In this document: piece by piece, positions 1 through 8,750 of the stretch
Layout of the letters: each line of letters starts with the position of its first letter
How positions within the stretch are numbered: the stretch's first letter is position 1
DNA from: Brevibacillus porteri
GTDB lineage: Bacteria > Bacillota > Bacilli > Brevibacillales > Brevibacillaceae
Assembly (NCBI RefSeq): GCF_003013475.1
Contig: NZ_PXZO01000017.1
Location: 229,893-293,892, forward strand
Reading direction: 5' to 3'
DNA length: 64,000 bases
The notes under the pieces: model-generated
Told to the model about the DNA's origin: nothing
Database searches by the model: none
What the model saw: the letters and a program-made list of their open reading frames with translations, nothing else
Position numbers and translations under genes: made by a program

Positions 1-90
1 TCTTCTCTCCCTTTGATTTCCAATTGCACTTGATCACATTGTAAGCAAATCTAGCAGGGCAAAACAATCCGACTGATGTTCTATCCAACG

Positions 91-126
91 AAAAAGGCTG
101 ACAAGCAAAAATCATGCTGGTCAGCC
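91..126 (-). terminator. Rho-independent terminator of the amino-sugar operon
   Basis: Read on the minus strand, a GGCTGAC/GTCAGCC stem, extended by an AGCA/TGCT pairing in its interior, is followed by TTTTTCG. It lies 17 bp past the stop of the last operon gene. Nothing else is recognisable in bases 1-90. Confidence 0.8.
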
Positions 127-142
127 CTTTCTACTTTTTAGA

Positions 143-880
143 TTACAGGTCAATGAGAGGAATACTCCCACCCACACTAACCGGCTCGATCGCCTTGCCC
201 GCTGACCGCACCAAAGTAAAGTACTCATAGCAGCCAATGACACCAAAGTCCCCATCGATCACACCCGGATAAGCGCGATTCACGGAATACTCCTGACTCA
301 AGTGAGCCTTCAGCGCCTCTCCTTTTTGTTTCCGATAGCCCGAAATATCGACCTTGCCTGTAATCGGAACTGCTGGCTTTGGACCATGATCCGGGCAATG
401 ATCGTAGTAGTGTGGGATCGAAACATAGTACAGATCAGGATATTCTGCGGGAGTCAAGCTCGCTTCCGCTTGTTCGACCGCTCGCGTCGTCGCCTCGCAC
501 GTGACGATATGATCGGGATGACCCGTTACCCCGTCCGGCGGAAACGTCACGACGACATGGGGCTTCCATTCCTCTATCGCTTCCCGAATCTTACCCACCA
601 GCTCATCCAGATCGGCATTTTGCAAGGAACCATCCGGGTACCGGAACAAGTCAAGACGACTGATTCCGAGCACTTCCGCCGCTGTTTTCAGCTCTAGCTC
701 TCGATGTTTTGCCAGCTTTTCTCGGCAATTGATATCGAATGGACCACTGCGTCCTTTGCAGCCGGAGGTAATGCACAAATAGCACGTTTCATGTCCGGCG
801 TCCTTGCACTTTGCCAACGTTCCCCCGCAGGCAAAAGACTCATCGTCCGGATGGGGAAAGACAACCATTACTTTTTTCAT
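143..880 (-). CDS. PIG-L family deacetylase (BshB-like), 245 aa
   Basis: Predicted zinc-dependent N-deacetylase of the PIG-L/LmbE family, which removes acetyl groups from GlcNAc-type conjugates (BshB in bacillithiol synthesis, MshB in mycothiol synthesis). The N-terminal PHPDDE motif supplies His and Asp metal ligands plus the catalytic Asp, and a downstream GHPDH supplies the third ligand. Length and fold region match the single-domain BshB2 type. There is no signal peptide, so it is cytosolic. A GTG at 889 would extend it by three residues, but GAGGTG stands at proper distance before ATG 880, so the ATG is preferred. It is the last gene of the nine-gene minus-strand operon and starts 11 bp after the kinase stop. 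A role in bacillithiol synthesis is possible, but its place among catabolic-looking genes suggests it deacetylates an imported sugar conjugate. Confidence 0.88.
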   Translation of the reverse strand: MKKVMVVFPHPDDESFACGGTLAKCKDAGHETCYLCITSGCKGRSGPFDINCREKLAKHRELELKTAAEVLGISRLDLFRYPDGSLQNADLDELVGKIREAIEEWKPHVVVTFPPDGVTGHPDHIVTCEATTRAVEQAEASLTPAEYPDLYYVSIPHYYDHCPDHGPKPAVPITGKVDISGYRKQKGEALKAHLSQEYSVNRAYPGVIDGDFGVIGCYEYFTLVRSAGKAIEPVSVGGSIPLIDL

Positions 881-890
881 TTCTTGCACC

Positions 891-1907
891 TCACCTGCCG
901 CCCGATTGGCGTTCTAAATAAGCCAATCCTTTTGCTATGACACCGTAAATCGGATCGTTTTGTGCATTTTCGATGACGACCTGCGAAGCGTACTCTCGGA
1001 CGCGCTCTACGACGATCTCTCGCACGCGATCATCGTTTTGCAAAACGCCCCCCTGCATGATCATCTGAAACGGCTTGGCTTTCATTTGCAACGTATCAAT
1101 GACAGCCCGAGCAGCATCGAAAAGCTCTTCGCCTGCGACCTGCAAAATAGCTGCTGCCACCTTATCTCCGGCAAGTGCCGCTTGACTGACCAACGGCGAC
1201 AGCTCTCCTACCTTCTCTACGGAATAATGCTCACTGTACGTCCAGTTAAACAATTCATCTACGCGTCCCAGTCCAACGTGCGGGAGAAGCAGCTCCTTCA
1301 ATACGGTCGGCTCGCCACGGCCATCCGCTGCTTTTAATACAGCCATAATCGCTTGCTTGCCGATCCAGTAGCCGCTACCCTCGTCACCGACCCGATGCCC
1401 CCAGCCTCCTGCTCGCGCCGTTTCCTGTTCATCGTTTACACCAAAGGCAATCGAGCCAGTGCCTGCGATGACCAGAATGCCGGGTTTGCCTCCGGTCGCA
1501 CCGAGCAATGCCGCAAATCCGTCATTTTCCACAATCAGGTGCTGGACGCGAATATCGAGCTGGTGCAGTACCTTGCTCACCATCCGCGAGATTACCTGTC
1601 GATCATACTCTGTGTCCAGGCCAGCGATCCCGAACACCGCGCACTCGATTTCCCATTCGATTGGTCCATCCAGTGTCGAAGTGCCGCTCATAAAGGGGGC
1701 AACTGTTTGACGAGCGATCGCATCGTCCAGAGCTTGGCTGATCGCGGCAACCAACTCACGAGCTGCCGCTTCCTCCCCGATCCCTTGATAATTGCATGAA
1801 CCGGAGCGTCCTGCACCGATTTCATTTCTGGAGCGGTCCACCAGTACCGCCAGACACTTGGTGCCCCCTCCGTCCACTGCCAGAAGAGGTATTCGCACCA
1901 CTGCCAT
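891..1907 (-). CDS. BadF/BadG-type N-acetylglucosamine kinase family protein
   Basis: ASKHA-fold sugar kinase of the BadF/BadG/BcrA/BcrD family, the group containing NagK and the MurNAc/GlcNAc kinase MurK. The N-terminal DGGGTK phosphate loop, the central IAGTGSIAFG and the GWGHRVGDEGSGYWIG stretch are family hallmarks. The likely reaction is ATP-dependent phosphorylation of a free amino sugar, feeding amino-sugar phosphate catabolism (nagB lies at 36 kb in this window). The start ATG overlaps the upstream stop as TAATG, with GGAG nine bases before it, so translation is coupled. An in-frame ATG at 1922 lacks a ribosome site. It sits between a lyase and a deacetylase, which supports a sugar substrate released by these enzymes. 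Cytosolic; the exact sugar is not determinable. Confidence 0.85.
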   Translation of the reverse strand: MAVVRIPLLAVDGGGTKCLAVLVDRSRNEIGAGRSGSCNYQGIGEEAAARELVAAISQALDDAIARQTVAPFMSGTSTLDGPIEWEIECAVFGIAGLDTEYDRQVISRMVSKVLHQLDIRVQHLIVENDGFAALLGATGGKPGILVIAGTGSIAFGVNDEQETARAGGWGHRVGDEGSGYWIGKQAIMAVLKAADGRGEPTVLKELLLPHVGLGRVDELFNWTYSEHYSVEKVGELSPLVSQAALAGDKVAAAILQVAGEELFDAARAVIDTLQMKAKPFQMIMQGGVLQNDDRVREIVVERVREYASQVVIENAQNDPIYGVIAKGLAYLERQSGGR

Positions 1908-3415
1908 TACCCCACACTCCATTCAGCTGTCATCTGATCAAGCCCTTTCATCACATTCGCATTCGCCTGCTTCTTCTGTGCCAGCCATTCTGTTTCCTGC
2001 TGGAGAACCGCTTGGCGAACGGCGATCATGCGCTTCATTTCCTCTGGATTTGGTCCACCAGGAAGCTTGCGGATCATTACGAAATGAACGGGGTCAAGCG
2101 CCAGTCTGAGCTCTTCTGCTGTGAGCGACAGCTCCCGCCCGATTACTTCCACGGCTGCACGGTTTACCAGCTCCAAGCTGATTTGGTTTGCAGCGAGTTG
2201 CTCGCTCATCGCTTCTTTTACCACACGACTCACGATGTGATGAGATTTGCGGAACGAAAGTTGATCCGTGCGCACCAATGTATCCGCCAGCTCTGTGACG
2301 GTCGCAAAGCTGCCCTTTGCCCGCTCCAAGAGGACGTCCTTGTTCACTTCCATCGTACCTACAACACTCGCCATCAAGCGATACATCTGCTCGAGTACTC
2401 CCATGCTCCGCCACGCGTACGGCTGCATGTCATCCTCGGTATCCACGATATCGCCAAAAGGCGTATTGTGCATCATCGTAAGCACTGTCGTCGCATTGCC
2501 TGCTGCACTGGACAACAGAGAGCGCATATGTTCAAAGGAAACCGGATTGCGCTTTTGCGGCATGATGGAGCTGATCTGCACGTATGGACTCGCGACTTTT
2601 AACCCCGCGAATTCCTGTGTGCACCACAGTAGCATATCTTGAACCGTACGCCCCAAATTAATCGCTGCCAATTGTACGGCTGTCGCTACTTCCCCCAAAT
2701 AATCAGCGCCGCAGACTGCATCATAGGAATTTTCCACCAGCTCATCGAATCCAAGCAATTCGCGCATCCGCTCCCGGCTGATCGCAAAGCCAGAAGTCGT
2801 CAAGGCCGCTGCCCCCATCGGTGAGCGATTGACTGTGTGATAGGCTTGGATCAGTCGCTTGATATCACGGCTGAGCATGTCAGTAGCCGCCATGATGTAA
2901 TGCGCCATGGTCGTCGGCTGTGCCTGCTGTGTGTGCGTGTAGCCAATCATGATCGTATCCACATGCTCATTTGCAAAGAGGAGCAAATGCTCTTTCAGAT
3001 AGAGGGCAGAAGCCAAGGTCACCAACAATTTTTCACGCAGCACCATACGGTATATGGTAATCCCCATGTCGTTGCGGCTGCGAGCCAGATGCAGATTTCC
3101 TGCCACATCAGGAGCCAGTTCCAGCAAACGGCTCTCTACCTGAAAGAACAAATCTTCAAACTGTCCGGTGTAATGCGATTGGCGCAGCTCTTCCATTTCG
3201 ATCCCACACAGTGCACCAGCAATTCTTTTGGCCTCATCGTCTGTGAGCAATTCTTGTTCACGAAGCATGATCAAATGTGCCTTGTTGATCGCCATCATCG
3301 GATGCAGCAAATGGTGCTTCGCTTCATTGAATGCAGGCTCCAAAACCGCCTCCACGTATGTCTTGCCAGGGAAACTGGCTCCCTCCTGTTGAAAAATTCG
3401 ATCTCTGTAATTCAT
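1907..3415 (-). CDS. Argininosuccinate lyase-like enzyme (fumarase/aspartase superfamily)
   Basis: A 502-aa member of the superfamily that eliminates fumarate from N-succinyl compounds. The mobile catalytic loop signature SSIMPQKRNP is intact, with the expected Ser, Lys and Asn. However, the substrate-binding segment reads HLARSRNDM, where argininosuccinate lyases have HTGRSRNDQ or HTARSRNDQ, so three positions that contact substrate in ArgH differ. It is embedded in a transporter/deacetylase/kinase operon with no argG nearby. I infer a C-N lyase acting on an amino-sugar conjugate or another N-succinylated compound; ethylenediamine-disuccinate lyase is a known family precedent for non-arginine substrates. 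An AAGGAG precedes the ATG by eleven bases. A second housekeeping argH cannot be excluded but is less likely. Confidence 0.8.
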   Translation of the reverse strand: MNYRDRIFQQEGASFPGKTYVEAVLEPAFNEAKHHLLHPMMAINKAHLIMLREQELLTDDEAKRIAGALCGIEMEELRQSHYTGQFEDLFFQVESRLLELAPDVAGNLHLARSRNDMGITIYRMVLREKLLVTLASALYLKEHLLLFANEHVDTIMIGYTHTQQAQPTTMAHYIMAATDMLSRDIKRLIQAYHTVNRSPMGAAALTTSGFAISRERMRELLGFDELVENSYDAVCGADYLGEVATAVQLAAINLGRTVQDMLLWCTQEFAGLKVASPYVQISSIMPQKRNPVSFEHMRSLLSSAAGNATTVLTMMHNTPFGDIVDTEDDMQPYAWRSMGVLEQMYRLMASVVGTMEVNKDVLLERAKGSFATVTELADTLVRTDQLSFRKSHHIVSRVVKEAMSEQLAANQISLELVNRAAVEVIGRELSLTAEELRLALDPVHFVMIRKLPGGPNPEEMKRMIAVRQAVLQQETEWLAQKKQANANVMKGLDQMTAEWSVG

Positions 3416-3487
3416 CTTTCTTGCATCTCCTTCCTACCCATTCGTATGCTGCTTCTATTTTTGCGTCTGATCTTCTTTTAGGAGGGG

Positions 3488-3508
3488 GGCGACCGCCGAA
3501 CGATCGCC
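3488..3508 (-). other. Intercistronic hairpin
   Basis: A perfect-length 8-bp stem (GGCGATCG with CGGTCGCC, one G-T pair) lies between the secreted deacetylase and the lyase gene. No U-tract follows on either strand, so it is more likely an mRNA-processing or stability hairpin than a terminator. Confidence 0.4.
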
Positions 3509-3524
3509 TTCCCTTCTACTATGA

Positions 3525-6056
3525 TTACTGCTGTGGGCTGATCATGTTGACAAACAATCGGATCGCACCCGGTACGAGTGACGGAATTTCGCGATACCAC
3601 ACGAGCGAGCTGTAGGTATACGTTCCTTTTCCATACTTGGCAGTGAGGTACGTACCCGTAAATTCCTTCTCGCCTTCATCTCCATTGGAGATTAGCTCTG
3701 TGTATTCCTTGCCCCACTCGGAAGGATTGTAAGCGGAACGATCCTGAATCCAGTTGTCCCAATCTTCCTCCGTGATTTTGTTTGGCGAATGGAATAATGC
3801 ATGATCAGGCGCCAATACTGTTACCTTGGATTTTTCGTCTGTGACACGCCATTGAATCAGCGGAGCACCGATTTTGATCGGATAAGGAGCCAGCTCCGGC
3901 TTCCATTTATCCTCTGGCTTGTGGTATTGCACGACCAGATTTCCGCCGTTTTCCACGTATTTCAACAAGCGTGCATTTGAAGGAATCAACTCAGGTCGGA
4001 AACCATAAGCGCGTATGCCCAGCACGATCGTATCGTATTGATCCAAATCGCCAGACTCGATGTCTTTTGCCGACAAATTGGTCACATTGACTCCCAATTG
4101 GGACAAATACTGATCGATATTGTCAAAGCCACTGGATACGTAACCGACCTTCAATCCTTCCGGCACCTTCAGGTCAAATGCCTGGATCGCAAGCGTCGCT
4201 GGTTGAACAAAGTAAGTCGTGCCGATATGCGGGTAACGGATGACTTGGGCGCCGTGTCGACTCTCTTTACCATTGCCAGATGCTACTGCTGTCACCGTAT
4301 ACTTATTCGGTTGGACCGAAGCATCTGCTTTGACTGTAAAGGCAACCGACTTCGTTTCTCCCTTGGCCTCAAAGGCGAGCGGTGCTGCTTGTGGTTCTAC
4401 ACTCCAGCCTTTTGGCACATCGAGAGTAATGGTTGTTTTCGCTGCACCTGGATTGTAGTTTTTCACCGTAACCTTGACCGGGATTGGCTCCTCTGGCTTC
4501 TGCGTATTCAAAACCGTCGCATTTGGACTCAGCACCATAGAAAAAGATGGAAGAACTGCAATGGCATCTGCTGGTGTCACATGGCTAATCGCCGTCGAGC
4601 CTGCGAAGCTGTAGCTGACATCTGCCGTAATGGCGAAAGCGGCATACGGTTGGAACAAAGCGGCATCAGAAGGAACCGTAACATCAAATGTCGTTTTCAC
4701 CGTCTGATTGTAGCCGAGCGATGAAAAGCTGGTGGGCGATTGCGGCTTGGCTTGCCAGCCTTTTGGTACATTCAGCGCGAGATTGATCTTCCCGACTTTT
4801 GCTTGGCCGCCGTTGTAAGCCGTAACCGTTACTTTTGTCGTTTGGCCTGCTACCAGCTCAGTTGTCTCAGGCTTAACCTTGGTTACGAGCGAGAGCGCTT
4901 CGGCACTAGCCTTATTCAACTGGGATTTCTTCACTCCCAAACGATGGCGCAAGTCTGTTTTCGTGTCAGTTGGCAAGGAGGACGCTTCGACTACTGCCGT
5001 CGCTTTTTCCACATCCGCCAGCATTTCATGTGCTTCCTTGGCTACTGAGGCAAAGCTTGGGTACGCAGCAATGACTTCTGCGGCATCCTTTTGCAGCTTT
5101 TTCAGTTCACCCGCGACTTTTTCCCCTCCAGACTGTCTGGCAACTTCCTTGGCTAAATCGTCAAACGAATAGGCAATTCCCGTAAAAAAGTCCGCTTCCT
5201 TGTCTTTTGTCTCTACGATGGATTGATCGAGCTTGTAATAATTGAAGCTTGGCCCTTCGTCATAGTGACGTCCCATGCCCTGGCTCTTGTGCATAAAACG
5301 GGATTCTTCGCCGAGTTGGACGTAAGAGGCACCATAAATTTCGTCATAGTCGCCAACAGGCACCTTGACCGAGTAATCCTTTTCCTTTGCAGGCAGATAC
5401 AGCTTCTTCACCTGCCAAGGAGCCAAGCCTTCCTTTGCATGCTGCGGAAAAACGTTTGGATCTGCGGCATCCTTAAATGCCCGTACCGTAATGACATTAA
5501 TCGCGCGATGATGACCGTGAGTCGAAGGTTCGTTCAAAAATGCGGGAATCACGACATCGGGTCTCAGTGTCCGGATACGGCGGATGAGCTTTTCGTACGC
5601 GACATCCTCCCCCCATTTTTGAAGAGTTTCATCCGGACTTTTGGAAAAGCCGAAGTCAAAAATAGGGTCATCGATTTTTTCACTGAGGTTCTCCAGATGG
5701 ATGTTCGTGATTTTGGAAGCTTCCTGCAATTCGCGGGTACGAATGATCCCCAGCGCATTACCCAGCTCGCTGCCTATCTCGTTCTGTCCTCCCTCGCCTC
5801 GGTTCGCAATGACACTGGATGTGTCCACCCCTTTGCCAAGCGACAAATACGCAAGCATCGAACTGTGCTCATCGTCCGGATGCGCTCCGGTGTTCATCGC
5901 ACTGGCAATCGTGGTGAGCGGCTTGATGGCTTTCCACAGGTCGACAACCCCGCGGTCTGCATGGGCGGTCTCGGGTGCTACTGGCATAATCAGACTCGTG
6001 GCTAGCACCGCTGCAGTCGTAATCGTGTACAGCTTGGCAAGTTTCCCCTTACTCAA
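3525..6056 (-). CDS. Secreted PIG-L deacetylase with NEW3-like domains, ~843 aa
   Basis: Large multidomain deacetylase. A basic N-terminus and hydrophobic stretch ending in ETAHA form a signal peptide. A PIG-L domain follows, with AHPDDE around residue 55 and HGHHRA near 170 supplying metal ligands. Two Ig-like NEW3 (NPCBM-associated) segments occupy roughly residues 390-600, and a C-terminal ThuA/GATase-like Rossmann segment begins near YVSSGFDN. GGAGGAA six bases before TTG 6056 makes that start better than ATG 6071, and it gives a cleaner signal peptide. It is the exported member of a tandem pair with the next gene upstream. Likely role: deacetylating an extracellular amino-sugar polymer or conjugate before import. 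The substrate is unknown; the fold assignments are recognised from motifs only. Confidence 0.82.
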   Translation of the reverse strand: MSKGKLAKLYTITTAAVLATSLIMPVAPETAHADRGVVDLWKAIKPLTTIASAMNTGAHPDDEHSSMLAYLSLGKGVDTSSVIANRGEGGQNEIGSELGNALGIIRTRELQEASKITNIHLENLSEKIDDPIFDFGFSKSPDETLQKWGEDVAYEKLIRRIRTLRPDVVIPAFLNEPSTHGHHRAINVITVRAFKDAADPNVFPQHAKEGLAPWQVKKLYLPAKEKDYSVKVPVGDYDEIYGASYVQLGEESRFMHKSQGMGRHYDEGPSFNYYKLDQSIVETKDKEADFFTGIAYSFDDLAKEVARQSGGEKVAGELKKLQKDAAEVIAAYPSFASVAKEAHEMLADVEKATAVVEASSLPTDTKTDLRHRLGVKKSQLNKASAEALSLVTKVKPETTELVAGQTTKVTVTAYNGGQAKVGKINLALNVPKGWQAKPQSPTSFSSLGYNQTVKTTFDVTVPSDAALFQPYAAFAITADVSYSFAGSTAISHVTPADAIAVLPSFSMVLSPNATVLNTQKPEEPIPVKVTVKNYNPGAAKTTITLDVPKGWSVEPQAAPLAFEAKGETKSVAFTVKADASVQPNKYTVTAVASGNGKESRHGAQVIRYPHIGTTYFVQPATLAIQAFDLKVPEGLKVGYVSSGFDNIDQYLSQLGVNVTNLSAKDIESGDLDQYDTIVLGIRAYGFRPELIPSNARLLKYVENGGNLVVQYHKPEDKWKPELAPYPIKIGAPLIQWRVTDEKSKVTVLAPDHALFHSPNKITEEDWDNWIQDRSAYNPSEWGKEYTELISNGDEGEKEFTGTYLTAKYGKGTYTYSSLVWYREIPSLVPGAIRLFVNMISPQQ

Positions 6057-6081
6057 TGAACGTTCCTCCATTCCATTTTCA

Positions 6082-6101
6082 GATTGATGTCTATATCAAT
6101 C
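6082..6101. repeat. Short perfect inverted repeat between the two large deacetylase genes
   Basis: GATTGAT and ATCAATC face each other across six bases in the 120-bp gap between the paralogous deacetylase genes. It could be an operator or an RNA hairpin; no U-tract follows. Confidence 0.35.
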
Positions 6102-6176
6102 ATGGCGGTCTGTACGTTTGCATTTCATTGATGTAGCCATGGATCGACCCACGGTTGGCCCGGAGTGGATGGGGCA

Positions 6177-8714
6177 TTACTGCTTCTGACTGATCATGTT
6201 GACGAACAAACGAAAAGCGCCAGGGACTAGCTGTGGAATCTCGCGGAACCAGGCAAGCGAGCTGTAGGTGTACGTCCCTTTTCCATAGTGCGCCGTGAGG
6301 AAAATGCCGCGAAACTCCGGTTCTCCCGGATCACTTGTCGCAATCAGCTCGGTATACTCGCTTCCCCAGCGAGAAGGATTGTAGATGGAGCGCTCCTGCA
6401 CCCATCCATCCCAGTCTGCTTGGGTAATCACATTTGGCTCCTGGAACATCGGATGGTCAGGGGCCAGCATACGGACGTCTGATTGCTCATTGGTCACCCG
6501 CCAATCGATCAGCGACTCGCCGATAAAAATAGGGTAAGGTGCCAAGTGCGGCTTCCATTTGTCCTCCGGCTTGTGATATTGAACGACGAGATTTCCGCCG
6601 TTTTCTACATAGTGCAAAAGACGCTGGTTGCTCTCGATTAATTCGCGGCGGAATCCGTATGCGCGAATGCCGAGAACAATCGTGTCGTAGCGGGACAAAT
6701 CGCCCGATTGTATTTCGTTTGCGTCAAGATTGAGGCAATTCACCCCAACCGCGCGCAAGTATTTATCCATATTGTCAAAGCCGCTGGATACATAGCCGAT
6801 TCGTTGATTTTTCGGGATGGCCAGGTCAAAGGCTTGAACAGTCAGCGTAGCAGGCCGGATGAAATACGTGCGGCCGACATGCGGGTATTCAATGACCTGC
6901 ACATCCTGCGCGATCTCTGTCACACCGTCTGTCCCCGCGACCGTAGCGCTGATCTGATATTTGCCATTCTTCACTTGTGGCGTGGTATGAACAGTAAACG
7001 CAATCGTTTTCGTCTCGCTACGGAAAGAAAACGGGACATCGACATAGGCTGGCTCCGCTGTCCAGCCTGCCGGGACAACGAGAGCGACCTTGGCTGTAGA
7101 GCTTCCCGGACGGTACTGTTTCAGTGTTACCTTAACCGGGATCGCCTCATCCGTATGCAACGTGTTTCGCACCACATCTGACGGTGTCAGCGTGACGGCA
7201 TACGGCGGAAGCACAGCTACACGGCTATCCGGCTCCACGCGAATCGTACTGGCTGTATCGAAGGCGAAATAGAGCACTTCGACATCGAGCACGGACGGCT
7301 TGTAAGGATGGAACAGCTCCGTCTGTGCAGGAATCGATACCTCAAATACGGTGCACACCGTCTGATTGTAAGCAAGTCGTGGAAACGCAGTTGGCGTGAG
7401 TGGTTTCGCCGTCCATCCAGCGGGGACACGCATTCGCAGCTGCACATGCTCAACCTCAAGCGAGCCGCCGTTGTAAGCCGTTACGGTGACGGTTGTCGTC
7501 TGACCTGCCACCCACTCGCCCGTCTCCGGTTTGATTTTCACGACCAAAGACAGAGCCTCGGCACTGGCACGGTTTAGCTGCGCTTCCTTGAGTCCTAGCC
7601 GATACATCAAATCAATCTTTATTTCTTCATCGAGTGGAGCCTTGCATACTTCTTGTTGTGCAGACGCAAGCAAAGCCTTCATGCGATGAACCCTTTGTGC
7701 CACCTCAGCAAAACGTGGGTAGGCATTCAAAATATCTGTAGCCGCATCGTGCATACGGTGAAGCACTTCGGCGAGTTCTTGCCCGCCTTTTGCAGCGATG
7801 CTCTGCGCCAGATCAGCAAAACTGAAGGGCAGTCCGAAAAAAAAGTCGCGCTCTTTTTCCGGTGCCGGGGAAACAGATGCATCCAAGCGGTAGTAATTGT
7901 AGGTCGGGCCTTCGTCGTAATGAACACCCATGCCCTGTGTCTTATGCATAAACCTCGATCGCTCACCAAGCTGGACATAGGATGAGCCGTAGATTTGGTC
8001 GTATTCTCCCACTGGTACAGCGACGTGATAATCATCGTTGTCCATGATAGGCAAATACAGCTTTTTCATTTGCCACGGCAAAAGTCCAACCTGCCTATGC
8101 TCCGGAAAGATCTGTGGATCGGCTGCTTCGTGGAAAGCTCGCTGTGTCAGTAACGTAATCGCCCGGTGATGTCCGTGTGTCGTCGGTTCATTTTCAAAGC
8201 AAGCGATGACGACATCGGGGCGCAGCTCCCTGATTTTTCGAATCAATCGCTCGTACACGACCTCTTCGCCCCATTTGCGGAAGGTTTCTTCGGCGCATTT
8301 GGAGAACCCGAAATCATGGATGGGATCATCCAGCTCTTCGCTTAAGATGCCAAGCGTCACATTGCCGAGAGATGAGGCTTCTTCCAGTTCGCGCGTGCGG
8401 ATAATCCCAAGCGCGGTACCTTGCTCGCAGCCGATTTCGTTTTGGCCGCCTTCCCCTCTCGTCGCGATCACACTCGTGGTATACACGCCTCTCCCCAGCG
8501 CCAAGTAAGCGAGCATGGCACTGTGCTCATCGTCTGGATGGGCACCTGTGTTCATGGCACTGGCTATGGTAGCGAGCGGCTTAATTGCTTTCCATAGATC
8601 GAGCAGTCCGTGTTCCCCCTGCATGGTGCGAAGAGATGCGGGAATGGGCGGGCAGGGCAATTTAGTCGGCTGCACCATCGGTGATTTCTTGTCCATCGAT
8701 TCACTGACATCCAC
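6177..8714 (-). CDS. Cytoplasmic PIG-L deacetylase paralogue, ~845 aa
   Basis: Paralogue of the secreted deacetylase next to it, collinear over its whole length: DLWKAIKPL.TIASAMNTGAHPDDE near the N-terminus, HGHHRA metal-ligand motif, two NEW3-like segments, and the GYVSSGFDN...IVLGIRAYGFR C-terminal Rossmann-like part. Unlike its partner it has no signal peptide; the N-terminal ~40 residues are polar and proline-rich. GTG 8714 is preferred because AAGGGGGAG lies six bases before it; GTG 8735 has no ribosome site. The pair therefore seems split between outside and inside of the cell, consistent with deacetylation before and after import by the ABC transporter encoded just upstream. Start 36 bp after the permease stop, same operon. 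A non-classical export route cannot be ruled out. Confidence 0.82.
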   Translation of the reverse strand: MDVSESMDKKSPMVQPTKLPCPPIPASLRTMQGEHGLLDLWKAIKPLATIASAMNTGAHPDDEHSAMLAYLALGRGVYTTSVIATRGEGGQNEIGCEQGTALGIIRTRELEEASSLGNVTLGILSEELDDPIHDFGFSKCAEETFRKWGEEVVYERLIRKIRELRPDVVIACFENEPTTHGHHRAITLLTQRAFHEAADPQIFPEHRQVGLLPWQMKKLYLPIMDNDDYHVAVPVGEYDQIYGSSYVQLGERSRFMHKTQGMGVHYDEGPTYNYYRLDASVSPAPEKERDFFFGLPFSFADLAQSIAAKGGQELAEVLHRMHDAATDILNAYPRFAEVAQRVHRMKALLASAQQEVCKAPLDEEIKIDLMYRLGLKEAQLNRASAEALSLVVKIKPETGEWVAGQTTTVTVTAYNGGSLEVEHVQLRMRVPAGWTAKPLTPTAFPRLAYNQTVCTVFEVSIPAQTELFHPYKPSVLDVEVLYFAFDTASTIRVEPDSRVAVLPPYAVTLTPSDVVRNTLHTDEAIPVKVTLKQYRPGSSTAKVALVVPAGWTAEPAYVDVPFSFRSETKTIAFTVHTTPQVKNGKYQISATVAGTDGVTEIAQDVQVIEYPHVGRTYFIRPATLTVQAFDLAIPKNQRIGYVSSGFDNMDKYLRAVGVNCLNLDANEIQSGDLSRYDTIVLGIRAYGFRRELIESNQRLLHYVENGGNLVVQYHKPEDKWKPHLAPYPIFIGESLIDWRVTNEQSDVRMLAPDHPMFQEPNVITQADWDGWVQERSIYNPSRWGSEYTELIATSDPGEPEFRGIFLTAHYGKGTYTYSSLAWFREIPQLVPGAFRLFVNMISQKQ

Positions 8715-8750
8715 GTGAAGCTCCCCCTTTTTCACGAAAGCATCCAGCTT

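Noticed and set aside
1796..2602. 268-aa plus-strand frame opposite the lyase and kinase genes
   Set aside because: Antisense shadow of genes with clear catalytic motifs; unlikely amino-acid composition.
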